Source: Blastobasis lacticolella
Lineage: Eukaryota > Arthropoda > Insecta > Lepidoptera > Blastobasidae
Length of the DNA stretch: 64,000 nucleotides
Assembly: GCA_905147135.1 (NCBI GenBank)
Contig: LR990040.1
Coordinates: 25,371,857 to 25,435,856, forward strand
Direction of reading: 5' to 3'
The notes under the pieces were generated by a model. That model was given only the letters and a program-made list of their open reading frames with translations. It searched no databases and was not told where the DNA came from. A program made the position numbers and the translations under genes. How positions within the stretch are numbered: the first letter of the stretch is position 1; each line of letters opens with the position of its first letter. Positions 21,667 through 32,004 of this stretch are shown here, one piece after another.

Positions 21667-23002
21667 GCAAGTACTCATCAGGGCAACCTTGGAGGTATGG
21701 GCACACAATGTATGGGTATTGCAACATACGCGGCCGTTTCTTCAATAATTTCAGGTAAGAATCTATTTTCCTCTTCTAAAATGAATTCCATTTTAAGAAA
21801 TGGAGATTCATTTTATAATAACATTATCGATGATTTAAAAAGGTCTGGAAGATATCAGAATGATATGTTAACGGCTGATGAATTGCCCACCGTCATTAAC
21901 TTAGAAAATCATTTGGCTACAATAAAAAAAATGGACGTTGATACTGTAGTGGCACAGGGTAGTTTTAATCAATGTTTAACCACTTTTGTGGAAACGCTGG
22001 AACAACTTGTGTTTTTCGGTAATAATAATGACGCGAAGGACAGTTATCTTTTTACTGGCCAAGGTAAAACTATATCGTTTTGGAGAAAAGTAGTTGGAAC
22101 AATTCCAAACACTAACGAAAATGAGCCGGCTCGCCCTAATTATGTTTATTACTTATTTAACAGCCACGCGGTAAACGCTACAAATAAGACCGATAGGAAC
22201 GGTGTTGCGCGGTTGATCCAGTGTAGTAATTTACTGTCCTTGGCCGCGTTAATATTAACCGGGTATAGTGAGGGCAACCACTATTACTCCATCGATAGGA
22301 TCACAGTCCTAAATCATAAACTCGTAACAAAACCATGCCGCGTTATAATTGAAAAACTCGACTGTGCCAAACTAGGATATCCGAAAGTCGACCTGCAATT
22401 CACAATATTAAGACCAACCGTAAAACTTGTCAAAATTGATATTTCCGAATATTTAAAATCAGAATATATATAGCCCAAAATCCAGATATACAAAGAGATG
22501 CGGCCAAAAAGTATACTGCAGAGCGCCCCGACGTGAATAAAATGGTGGGTAAAAAGAACAGTTCAGAGAATCCCGAAGTACATAGAAGAGCGGCAAAAAA
22601 ATATGCGGCAAATAATCCAGACGTAAATAGAGAAGCCGCAAAAAAATATGCGATAAAGCGTCCCCAAATTAACCAAGCTGCCGTCGAACGATGCAATACG
22701 AGCGGCAATAGACATACAGAGTCGGCGCTACGCGGAGAAACATTAATAGCCAGGGATATTGATCTGAATACTGTTCCAATGCATTCGTTAAAAAATCCGT
22801 CTTTACTAAACTCAAATACGTATACGTGTCCAAATTGTCGTGCAAAGCTTTTCCACGAGGAAACAGCTCGTAAGATGGCGTGTTGTGGTCAAGGAGCCTA
22901 CAATGTTCAAAATTTAAATCTTTTAACGGAAGAATTTTATTCTCATACGGACTTTTTGCGCAGGCCACGCGCGTATAATAACTAGTTTGCGTTTTCTGCA
23001 TT
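21667..23002 (+). pseudogene. Helitron/Helentron protein, N-terminal part
   Basis: This is the start of a rolling-circle transposon protein that continues at 27.9 kb. After a TTACAG acceptor it reads HQGNLGGMGTQCMGIATYAA, a G-x-Q-C context like papain-fold cysteine peptidases, then about 240 residues to ISEYLKSEYI and a stop at 22,471. A one-base shift restores the frame: five repeats of the type NPDxxRxAAKKY (22,476-22,680), then a zinc-binding region CPNCRAKLF...MACCGQGAYN, then FLRRPRAYNN. A TAG at about 22,983 replaces an expected sense codon, after which FAFSALGVS, a conserved Helitron motif, follows. The repeats and zinc finger are standard Helitron features. The peptidase role is an inference. 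Confidence 0.7.
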
Positions 23003-23046
23003 AGGTGTTTCGCATGGCTACCATGCGGTAGCCATGCGAAACACCT
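23003..23046. repeat. Perfect 20-bp hairpin made from Helitron coding sequence
   Basis: AGGTGTTTCGCATGGCTACC, a four-base ATGC loop, and the exact reverse complement. The left arm is in frame with the Helitron motif ALGVSHG, so the right arm looks like an inverted copy of coding DNA. It marks the point where Helitron coding stops and later insertions begin. Confidence 0.9.
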
Positions 23047-23140
23047 ACCATCACTGGCTAACGTGTGAAATATTCTCTTATATTGTATGTAATATTGTAA
23101 GCTGTTTGTTTTCCTTAATAAAGAAAAAATAAAAAATAAA
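23047..23140. other. Short A-rich junction before the LINE
   Basis: AATAAAG followed by a run of A with T interruptions (23,117-23,143) resembles the polyadenylated 3' end of some inserted sequence. The LINE 5' region (TCAGTTCTCGCCTGGCG) starts directly after it. Confidence 0.4.
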
Positions 23141-23257
23141 AAATCAGTTCTCGCCTGGCGATCTATCGAAGCAGTCGTTTACGCTCATTTGGAAGTTTTT
23201 TTTTCTAACTACCTACAACCAAATTAATTATAGAGTTATAGTAAAATTGCATAAAAA

Positions 23258-24211
23258 ATGCCTCCAGCACCGAATAAATGTGCGGATTGTCCTAAAATTG
23301 TGAACAAGAAGCAACCCGGGATCGAATGCAGCAAGTGTCGGAAGTGGCGTCATGCAAATTGCGCAGGTATAACCCCGGACCAATTGGCTATACTAGCCAG
23401 CACTGAATGCGTATGCCGAAAATGCAATAAGAACCCCAAACGTATTTCCATCATTGCACCTGAACAGGCCGAGGATGAAATCAGCACTCCAACCAATGAA
23501 GAACCTGAGGTAAACAAACTACAATTAATGGCACTAGTGAAGGCAGAAGTCACTAAACAACTGAGCAAGGAGACAACAGAATTGAAAGACTCTCTGCAAT
23601 ACTGTAGTGATAAAATTGATGACTATGAAGTGGAGTTTGTAACATACAAAGAGCTGATAAAGCAACTCGAAAGCAAAATAACTAACCTATTATGTAATAA
23701 CGATTATTTGGAGCTGAGATGTAATGCCTGTGGCCGAACTCGAGCAAGAAAAACTGAACAGTATAGTGGAAGTTGCGGGGATACCTATTTGCGAGCAAGA
23801 GGATCCTATAAAAGTATAAAGATCGTCGAGACCATTGCAGAAAATATACATTTACCAATGCAGGACTTTGGCTGTGTAAAACGGGTAAGAAAAATTCAAA
23901 ACACCAAGACCGAAAACAATCAATCACAGGAAGTAGACAACTCACTCATTGTACTTACTATGACAAGTGAAGAAAAGAAGAAGACCTGGGTTGCCGCCGG
24001 TCCAGAAGCAAAGTTGAAAAGCTCGATTGTCGACAGTGAATTTACAGGAAAAATTTATCTAAGAGAAGCATTTACTAAACAGCTCAAAACCCTCCTATGG
24101 GAAGCTAAGGAGAAGTTAAAGGAGACCTACAAGTTCGTCTGGAGCAGAGATGGAAAAGTCTTCGTACGAAAGGAGGAGAAGTCTAAAGTGCGCCAGATAC
24201 GGAACATCTGA
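23258..24211 (+). pseudogene. LINE ORF1: PHD-like zinc finger and coiled coil, internal frame shifts
   Basis: A 317-codon frame with ATG at 23,258. Residues 8-55 carry paired cysteines and a histidine (CADCPKIV...CSKCRKWRHANC...CVCRKC), a PHD-type zinc finger usual in these ORF1 proteins. A coiled coil follows (about 88-150), then a C-terminal chaperone-like region ending YKFVWSRDGKVFVRKEE. Between about 23,713 and 23,815 the reading frame is wrong: the adjacent frame there gives MPVAELEQEKLNSIVEVAGI and then ICEQEDPIKV, which is what such proteins normally have. Two compensating indels therefore left the frame open overall while garbling about 34 residues. Confidence 0.75.
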
Positions 24212-24306
24212 GATATACAAAAAATCTTAGCGCTAAAGTAATGTGTTACATCCTCATTCTTGGTGAGGTTTTTGTTTTACTTCTTGTCTATCAGTTATAA
24301 ATAGTA

Positions 24307-27233
24307 ATGGATACTACACAATTAGATATAAATATTGGCCTTACGAACGAATACCATAACATAACTAATCTAAACAAATTTATTCAAATCTTACCCTGTG
24401 ACACATATAACATAACCTTTCTACATGTAAACATACAATCTACTATCAAAAATTTCACAAAACTCGAACAAGTATTAGATAACTGCAAATCATCCATAGA
24501 TATCATTGTAATAACAGAGGCTAACATACCAGAAAACATTCGCTCTTTGTACTACATTAACGGCTATGCGCAGTTCTGTGAGTTGCGTCGTGGTAGAGAA
24601 GGCGGTGGTATTATACTTTATGTAAAAAATAATCTAACCTTCCAACCAAACACTCATAAACATCACTCATTTGAATGCATCACCGGACTACTCACGACTC
24701 CCTACCACGACGAGATTCACATTTGCTGCGTGTATAGACCGCCTGATCGCAATAAATGTCTGTTTATCCGAGAACTGCGTCAGGTACTAACATGCACACA
24801 TCAAACACTGTGTTACTAGGTGATATGAACATAGATTTAAAAACGTCGTCAACTGATCGTAATGAATATGTAAACATGCTACTTGAGGTTGGATTAACCC
24901 AAGGTATTTCTAACTATACGCGAATAGCAAAACGTAAAAATACTATAACCAAATCGTGCATTGATCACATATTTGTGCGCTGTTTGAAATGCGACCCGCA
25001 TACGGCGGTAATTGACACAGTACTGGCTGATCACTGCATGACGGCCCTAGCACTGTCCTGCAGTAAACGCGTACAGGATGATCAGAATAAGGTTACTGTT
25101 TATAATAATAACATATTGATAAACGAACTAAAGAAAATTGATTGGTAGTGTGTGGACTCAATGTGCGATCCGGAATTAATATATCAATTCATAAAAAACT
25201 CCTTTCATGATTGTACTACAAGGGCCATGCGGGATATAAGTCCTAAAAAGCAAGGAAATATCTTTATGTTTAACGAGAACATTAGAAAACTCGCTTATCT
25301 CCGAGATTTGGCTTTTGGTAAATGGAAAAGGGATCCGTCTAATGCGGTATTACGATTAGAGTATAATAGATATAGAAACAAAACAAATAAAGAAATATAT
25401 AAAACCAAAATTCAACGTATAAGGGATAGAATTAATGAATGTGAGGGGGATATGAAAAAGCTCTGGAGATTGATTAATGAAATAACGGGTAAAGTGAATA
25501 GTAGTATAGAGGATACAATAATGAGATATATGTCTGACAAACCTGTAGATATAATAGTTAATAAATTTGCAGAAGAATTTGGAAACTGTGTGGAAAAAAT
25601 TAGAATTAAATGTAATAATAAAATATTAGATGAAAATAACTTTAGAACGGAAGTGGATAAAAGCATTAGAATACGTAAAGCAACAGATAGTGACATAGAA
25701 AATATATAATAAAAATGAACAAGAATAAAGCTCCCGGAGTAGATAATATCCGCGCTAAAGATTTAAAAACTATTTGCAAGGAGATAGCACCACCAATCAG
25801 AAAACTAATAAATCAAAGCCTAGTCTCTGGTTCGTATCCAAATGGTCTTAAGATAGGTATGATTAGACCAATATATAAAAAAGGGGACCACAAATTGTTC
25901 TCAAATTACAGACCCATTACCATATTACCTTGCGCTAACAAAATAGTGGAAAAATTTATAGGTGATCAAGTACAAAACTTCCTCAAACTAAACACCGTTA
26001 TCTCGGAGAACCAATATGGATTTCAACGCGGCAAAGGCACAGGTCAATTGTTAGCGAAATTTAGTGACGAAATAAATGAACATCTCAATAATAAGAAGCA
26101 AGTTCTTGTATGTCTGATAGACTACAGCAAAGCCTTTGACACATTAATGCCCGAATTACTAATCGAGAGACTAGATCAGTGTGGTATAAGAGGGCCGACC
26201 TTAAACTGGTTAATTGATTATCATCAAAATAGAGAGACATATGTTAAGTTAAGCGACACATCCAGCTATAAACAACGTACTGTTTATGGCACGCCACAAG
26301 GTTCAATTTTGGGTCCGATAGAGTACATTATTTATGTAAATAACATGGCCAAACTAGTAAAAAACTGCTCTATGTATCAATTTGCTGATGACACTGCACT
26401 TGTTGTAGCACATGAAGACCTAACTATTGCACAAAAACAACTTCAATGTGACCTTGATAGGGTGAGCAAGTGGTCACATGACTCTGGACTTGTACTAAAC
26501 GCGGAAAAAACCAACTTACTGTACGTACACTCACCATATAATAAAAATAAAACAACTCCTGAGATAATTGCTCACAAACATGACTGCTTGCACATGGCAA
26601 GACCTGACTGTGGCTGTCCTCCAATCACCTTGGTTGACGAAGCAAAGTACGTTGGACTTATTGTCGATAGCAATTTTAATTGGAAGCTGCACGTGGATGC
26701 CGTATGTGGTAGGCTTCGATCACTCCTGTCAAGGTTTAATGTACATAGGCACCGTCTACCAACCAAACTCCTAATCTTGATCTATAAAACTATGGTTGAC
26801 CCTGTAGTATCGTACGGGTTAAGTACCATACGGGAGAACATTCCCCACGTACATAGAAGAAATTAATAAATTACAAATAAGAATATTGAAGACAATCACA
26901 CCAATACATATTAGAATTAAATTTAAAAACAACCTCCACAAATTATTTACATATAATAACGTCTTACCTGTACAAAAACAATTCGAACTCAATATTCTCA
27001 AGGAATACAATAAAACTGAAATGCTAAATACACTCTCACTAAGCCAACTACATCACGATCGCATCCACCTAAGATCAATGGCAGCCCGGAAATATCTGAT
27101 TCCACAAAGAATAAACTATTACGGATCGCGCACTGCTAACTTCGTAATACCCACATTACGTAATAAATTGCCTTATGGACTTAGAATTATGTACGGTAAT
27201 ATACAGTTTCCCAAAAAAATTAAAAACAACTAA
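24307..27233 (+). pseudogene. LINE ORF2: endonuclease and reverse transcriptase, broken
   Basis: The endonuclease begins at the ATG 24,307 (FLHVNIQSTI, VITEANI, CCVYRPPDR). A frameshift near 24,785 moves it to a frame with VLLGDMNIDL and CIDHIFV. An in-frame TAG at 25,146-25,148 and a one-base loss near 25,705 follow, then NKNKAPGVDN, ILPCANKIVEKFIG, CLIDYSKAFDTL, GTPQGSILGP and QFADDTALVV (core at about 26,382). A last shift near 26,845 leads to the C-terminal domain, which ends at 27,233. Catalytic motifs of both domains can be seen, but at least three frameshifts and one stop make it non-functional. Confidence 0.85.
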
Positions 27234-27242
27234 AAAAACCCA

Positions 27243-27468
27243 CTATAATAAAAATATATATTTAAATAAATATTCGTTAACAAATTCGCACAGCGCCATG
27301 TAGCCCCAACTAAGCAACGCTTGTGCTATGGGTGCTGGATGGCTGATATACTTTGTGAATACATACTTATTATACATAGAACACTCAGACCCATAAGGCC
27401 GGTAATCGAACCCGGGACCTCCTGCGTGGCGGACCGGTATGTTGACCACTGAACCACTCAGGTCGTCC
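27243..27468 (-). mobile_element. tRNA-derived SINE, minus strand
   Basis: On the minus strand an A-box-like GAGTGGTTCAGTGGTCAAC is followed by a B box (GGGTTCGATTACCGG, plus-strand 27,401-27,415), then a body containing CTGAGTGTTCTATGTATAAT and ending in an AT-rich tail next to the LINE 3' end. It matches the SINE at 40.2 kb in head and body, so the two are copies of one family. Confidence 0.75.
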
Positions 27469-27871
27469 TAAAAACATCACACTATACATGCACCAGTACA
27501 CTTCACTTCGCTATTCTTGCATTGTGTTCAATAACCGGTTTCTTTGTATCGCAGTGATAAGATACTCGAGTGCGGCGAATGTCGTCACTCCTGCCGTCAG
27601 ATAAATAAACGACAAAACGTAGAACCAACGATTAAATAACTATTGTTACCTATCGTTGTATCGTTTGTTGGCGGGTGGGTCGGTGGTCGCCGCGCGCGGG
27701 TTTATGTACCTACAAACCCATTATTATACTAAAGTAAACATACTCGCCAGGCTTGGCACATTACAAATCTTTAGTAGATTTAAGTGCCTGAACTAATTGA
27801 TTTGTCATATTTGTTGTTATGTCTAACTTAAATAAAAAAAAATAAAAAAAAACCTAAACAGCCTCCGGGTG
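27469..27871. other. Insertion-derived DNA before the Helitron resumes
   Basis: No gene. An A-rich run (AATAAAAAAAAATAAAAAAA, about 27,830-27,851) sits just before Helitron coding returns and could be the tail of another inserted retroelement. Confidence 0.35.
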
Positions 27872-29542
27872 TAAGTTTTCTAAAGATTCATGGCCGGGTG
27901 TAGCATCGCGTTTTTGACCTTGAATCTAATTCCTTTAAAACATTTCGTACTACATTGCACGCGAACAACAAGCTCAATATCTTACGCTTGATATAGGAGT
28001 AATTCGTAGCATCATTAATTATTTGCACAATGTAAATCCGTACGTTGAGTGTTTTAAACGGCTTCACCGTGAAACATCGTTAAATGCTCATTTAATATTT
28101 TAACAGACTTCACGTCGCTCACACGGGAATGTGTTAGGAGACATGCCAACGGGCAATGAAGGAGCAGCTGTGATTAGCACAGAAGCGGAAGCATTTACAC
28201 CACATTGCATTGCAGTTTGGAAACATGGGAGTAGCCTTTTGTTGATTTGTTAAATCCCCATTTTGAAAGCGTGCAATATCCATTGCTCTATTTTCGAACT
28301 TTTATTGTCCGAACCGCGTTTTTCACAACTCAACCGTTTATCTGAGGAGTGGATTATAGATATGTTCAATCGAATTAGCGAGAAACGTCTTAGATTTTTA
28401 TCCAACCAGCAAGTATCATTGCGATCAGCACCTCTTTCCGAGTTAATTGGTGACGAGACCATTCAAGGCGAAGGCAGCGTTGTGCCTGGAAAAATTTACC
28501 TACCCTGTACATTTACCGGAGGTCCACGGTATATGAAACTGAAATACCTCGATTCGATGGCTTTGGTTAACAGATTAGGCACCCCTTCATTTTTTGTAAC
28601 AATTGCATGTAATCCAAAATGGCCTAAAGTTGTCAACTCTGTCCCTGAAGCAAATAAAAATCCACTTCTTTGTGCGCGAGTATTTGAGCTTAAATTGCGA
28701 CAACTTATTAGAGAGATTCGTTCAGGAAACTGGTTTGGCAAATCTGTATACATACATTATGTACGTAATAGAGTATCAAAAAAGAGGACTACCGCATGCC
28801 CATATTTGCTTCCGTGTACAGGGGGGAGGTACTGTGCAAAACATTGACATTGACAAGTTTGATATTCCGCTCGAATGTGAAGGCTGACTGAGAGAAATCG
28901 TTCTCAATAACATGAACCACGGTCCTGGTGGTGAAAAGCACAGAACCGACCTCCCCGAGAGAAACGCGAGACTGACACGACATACACAGACGATAAGGGT
29001 TTCATAAATTTAAAACGCAATAGTAAAAACGAAGGTACAGTTAAGTACCGAGGTAGAGAAGTTAAAGTGAACGATACGTGGGTAGTTCCATACAACGCCG
29101 CTCTTGTTTTGAGATACGATTGCCATATCAACGTCGAAGTGGCAACGACCACTGGCGTTGTTAAATATATTTTTAAATACATTACCAAAGGTGCTGATCA
29201 TTCTAGAGTCACGGGTGTATTAGAACAAAACGTAAACAATAAGATTGAAAATTACGTAAGTAAAAGGTATTTAGACTCGTGTGAAGCGACGTGGAAAAAT
29301 TTAGAATTCGATATAGTCAGTCAAGAACCGTCGATTAAACAACTAAGTGTGCACCTAGAAAATTAACAAACGATATATTTCAAATTTTATTTTAATAGAC
29401 CTGCTGGTTACGAATTTGATTCGTTGACTTATGCCGATTTTTATGAGAATTATATCATACACGCAAGGCCGACGCAATAAAACGGGATGGCTCTTTTAAA
29501 ATCCGGCCTCCGAAAAAGAGGCACAAAGTTCTCCTTTTACGT
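27872..29542 (+). pseudogene. Helitron protein, central part with Rep (HUH) domain
   Basis: Helitron coding resumes with GVSFLKIHG. The Rep region runs from about 28,320: RLRFLSNQQVSLRSAP, then SFFVTIACNPKWPKV, then FELKLRQLIREI. After a frameshift near 28,757 it reads VIEYQKRGLPHAHICF, which contains the HxH metal-binding motif. A further shift leads to NDTWVVPYNAAL, HINVEVA and VKYIFKYITKG; the last is the two-tyrosine nicking motif (about 29,155-29,190). This domain nicks and rejoins single DNA strands in rolling-circle transposition. Coding runs on through FNRPAGYEFDSLTYADFYE until the second LINE interrupts it near 29,542. Confidence 0.8.
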
Positions 29543-32004
29543 AAATTTGCCAATGTAGATCATGAGGCTCTTTTGTTGGATGTTAGGGGTGCGGACTGGA
29601 GCTCGGTTATTTCGGCGGAAGATGTGGACGCTAAAGTGCGGGCTTTCAATTTTATTATATTAGAAATTTATGACAAGCATGCCCCTATCCAAGCGGTGAG
29701 AGTTAAACACCATCCGGCACCCTGGCTTACACCGGATATCAGGGCTCTCATGGCTAGAAGAGATGGAGCTAAGTTGAGGCATCGGCATAATCCTACCTCT
29801 TATAATAAAGACTCCTATATCGCTCTTCGAAATGTCTGTAACAGGGAGTGCCGAAATGCTAAAAGGAAGCACATCCACCAAACCATCGATGGATGTCCAC
29901 CTTCAAAGCTCTGGAGATTCCTTCGTTCTTTGGGAGTCGGTGAAGATAAGCTCAGTGGCTCGGCAGACATGGATCTTAATAAACTAAATGTACACTTTTG
30001 CTCATCATCAGGTTCAATGGACCCATGCGTTAAAAGTCGCACCCTCGCTGATCTTGCCGGCAACCCGGTAATTGGAGGCGACCCATTGGAGATCGGGGAG
30101 ATCTCGTCCCAGGAAGTGTTGCAGCTTCTGAATACTATTAAATCGAGAACTACTAGGGATGATGGAGTGAGCATGGACATGATCTGGCCTATTAAAGACT
30201 TCTTGGCTCCATTTCTTGCTCACATAATTAATGTCTCTCTATCTTCTGGTGTGTTCCCTTCCTGTTGGAAGAAGGCACACGTTCTTCCTCTTCCCAAAAA
30301 GTCAAATCCCTCCTCTTTCGCTGAATTTCGGCCTATCTCCATTCTGCCAATTCTTTCCAAAATTATCGAGAAATTTGTACAGCGTAGGCTGTGCTCGCAC
30401 TTGTCAAGATTCAATCTCCTAAGCCAGCACCAATCGGGGTTCCGTTCTGGGCATAGCACCGCCACAGCACTCGTAAAAATAACCGACGACATTCGGCGTA
30501 ACATCGAGAACAAGGAGCTTACGATGCTCGTTCTTCTCGATTTCAGTTGCGCCTTCAACACCGTCGATTACGATATTTTGATGGCCGTGCTGAGAACTTT
30601 GAATATGACCCCTCAGACACTCGCTTGGTTTCGGTCGTACCTCCAGGATCGTGCGCAGTTGGTCAAGATTGGTGACAGCCGGTCCGATTGGCATCCCATA
30701 ACGGCTGGTGTACCTCAAGGGGCCATTCTGTCTCCTGTCCTTTTTTCTATATTTATTAATAGTATCACCTCTTGTTTGTCTTCTTCCCATCATCTCTATG
30801 CAGATGATCTACAGCTGTATAGTTCGGCGCCTCTTTCCGGTTTGGCTGAGGCTGCGCGGTTGCTGAACGATGACCTGTACAAAATAGAGCGTTGGGCTGG
30901 TGAGTATGGTCTTAGAGTGAATGCCTCAAAGTCACAAGCAATTGTGATTGGTAGTCAACACTTTATCACCAAATTGAAAAGTGTGAGCTTGCCTAATTTG
31001 ACTTTTAATGGGACCGTCATTGTGTTCAGCGAATCGGTCAAGAACTTGGGGGTCTTATTCGACCAAACCCTATCATGGTCTACCCACATCGGCGAGGTTA
31101 GCCGCAGAGTCTTTGCATCCTTTCATTCTCTCAAGAGGTTACAAAATTTCCTACCCCATGACACTAAAGTGCTACTCGTGACCTCCCTCATTCTCCCGCT
31201 GCTGGACTATGGTGATGTTGCCTATTTGGACCCGACCGAGGAGCTGTTGTCCCGATTGGAGCGTTTGCAGAATCTTTGCATTCGGTATATTTTTGGGTTG
31301 CGGAAATTTGATCACGTGTCCGAATTCAGAGCGAAGTTGAACTGGCTCCCCATTCGACGACGCAGGGATTGTCACATTCTGGGTCTTTTATACCAAGTAC
31401 TAGTCAATCCCTCTGCCCCTGAGTACTTGCGCGAGTGGTTTAGTTTTCGGCCATCTGCTGACCCCCGTCTGCGCCCCCGTAGGGAGCGACAGCTGGAGGT
31501 TCCCTCATATCATTCAGCTGGGTATGGGAAATCTTTCAGAGTGTATGCGGCACAGCTGTGGAACTCGCTGCCTGAGGAGATACAGGACGCACGCTCACCT
31601 GTTTCCTTCAGGGAATTTCTGAAGAAGCATTTCCTCAGAATTTGATGTTTGAGCTTCATGTATATATTTATGTGTATGTTTATATATGTATATATTTGTT
31701 ATATGGATATATGTTTACGGGTATGTATATTTATGGATTACTTATTTATGTACTTACTTACTGATAAGTTTTACTGGTCTCGTTTAATATATTTAAATTA
31801 AGGTTCTCTGGTAACTCTGGTTATTTTTAAAGTAGGTAAGGTACTCTTATTGCCTCTACCGCTCGCTAAAGCTCCTTTCGGCTTGTCTAAGGTTAGCTGG
31901 AAGAGATCCCGCTGTGGGATAAGTTCGCCTTTGCTTTGTAAGTGTTTCCTTTTGAAATGTACTATGTTGTTGCAATAAAGAGTTTATATACATACATACA
32001 TACG
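29541..32004 (+). mobile_element. Jockey-type LINE, 5'-truncated, inserted in the Helitron
   Basis: It begins inside ORF2 at about 29,543 and ends with a (CATA)n tail at about 31,988-32,004, after which Helitron coding returns. TACG occurs at both edges and may be the target duplication. ORF1 and most of the endonuclease are missing. Confidence 0.8.
29543..31645 (+). CDS. LINE ORF2 fragment with intact reverse transcriptase
   Basis: About 700 codons are open from the truncation point to the stop at 31,643-31,645. The first residues (FANVDHEALLLDV) are the end of the endonuclease. A linker with YDKHAPIQAVRV and APWLTPDIRALM follows, then the reverse transcriptase: ARVLPLPKK-like VLPLPKKSNP, EFRPISILPI, LVLLDFSCAFNTVD, GVPQGAILSP and HLYADDLQLY (core near 30,800). 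The C-terminal domain includes LDYGDVAYLD and FRVYAAQLWNSLP, characteristic of this jockey clade. No start codon belongs to it, since the element is truncated, so translation would be accidental. It is closely related to the minus-strand LINE at 62-64 kb. Confidence 0.85.
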   Translation, partial: KFANVDHEALLLDVRGADWSSVISAEDVDAKVRAFNFIILEIYDKHAPIQAVRVKHHPAPWLTPDIRALMARRDGAKLRHRHNPTSYNKDSYIALRNVCNRECRNAKRKHIHQTIDGCPPSKLWRFLRSLGVGEDKLSGSADMDLNKLNVHFCSSSGSMDPCVKSRTLADLAGNPVIGGDPLEIGEISSQEVLQLLNTIKSRTTRDDGVSMDMIWPIKDFLAPFLAHIINVSLSSGVFPSCWKKAHVLPLPKKSNPSSFAEFRPISILPILSKIIEKFVQRRLCSHLSRFNLLSQHQSGFRSGHSTATALVKITDDIRRNIENKELTMLVLLDFSCAFNTVDYDILMAVLRTLNMTPQTLAWFRSYLQDRAQLVKIGDSRSDWHPITAGVPQGAILSPVLFSIFINSITSCLSSSHHLYADDLQLYSSAPLSGLAEAARLLNDDLYKIERWAGEYGLRVNASKSQAIVIGSQHFITKLKSVSLPNLTFNGTVIVFSESVKNLGVLFDQTLSWSTHIGEVSRRVFASFHSLKRLQNFLPHDTKVLLVTSLILPLLDYGDVAYLDPTEELLSRLERLQNLCIRYIFGLRKFDHVSEFRAKLNWLPIRRRRDCHILGLLYQVLVNPSAPEYLREWFSFRPSADPRLRPRRERQLEVPSYHSAGYGKSFRVYAAQLWNSLPEEIQDARSPVSFREFLKKHFLRI

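Larger units (their letters stand above)
23141..27240 (+). mobile_element. CR1/jockey-superfamily LINE, near full length, decayed
   Basis: 5' region, ORF1 and broken ORF2 in order on the plus strand, ending in an A-rich 3' end at about 27,230. It lies inside the Helitron: Helitron coding stops at 23.0 kb and resumes at 27.87 kb. It has an ORF1 zinc finger and is a different family from the LINE at 14-18.6 kb. Confidence 0.8.

Noticed and set aside
22430..23001. Minus-strand frames opposite the Helitron repeats
   Set aside because: They are shadows of the plus-strand coding repeats and have no domain of their own.
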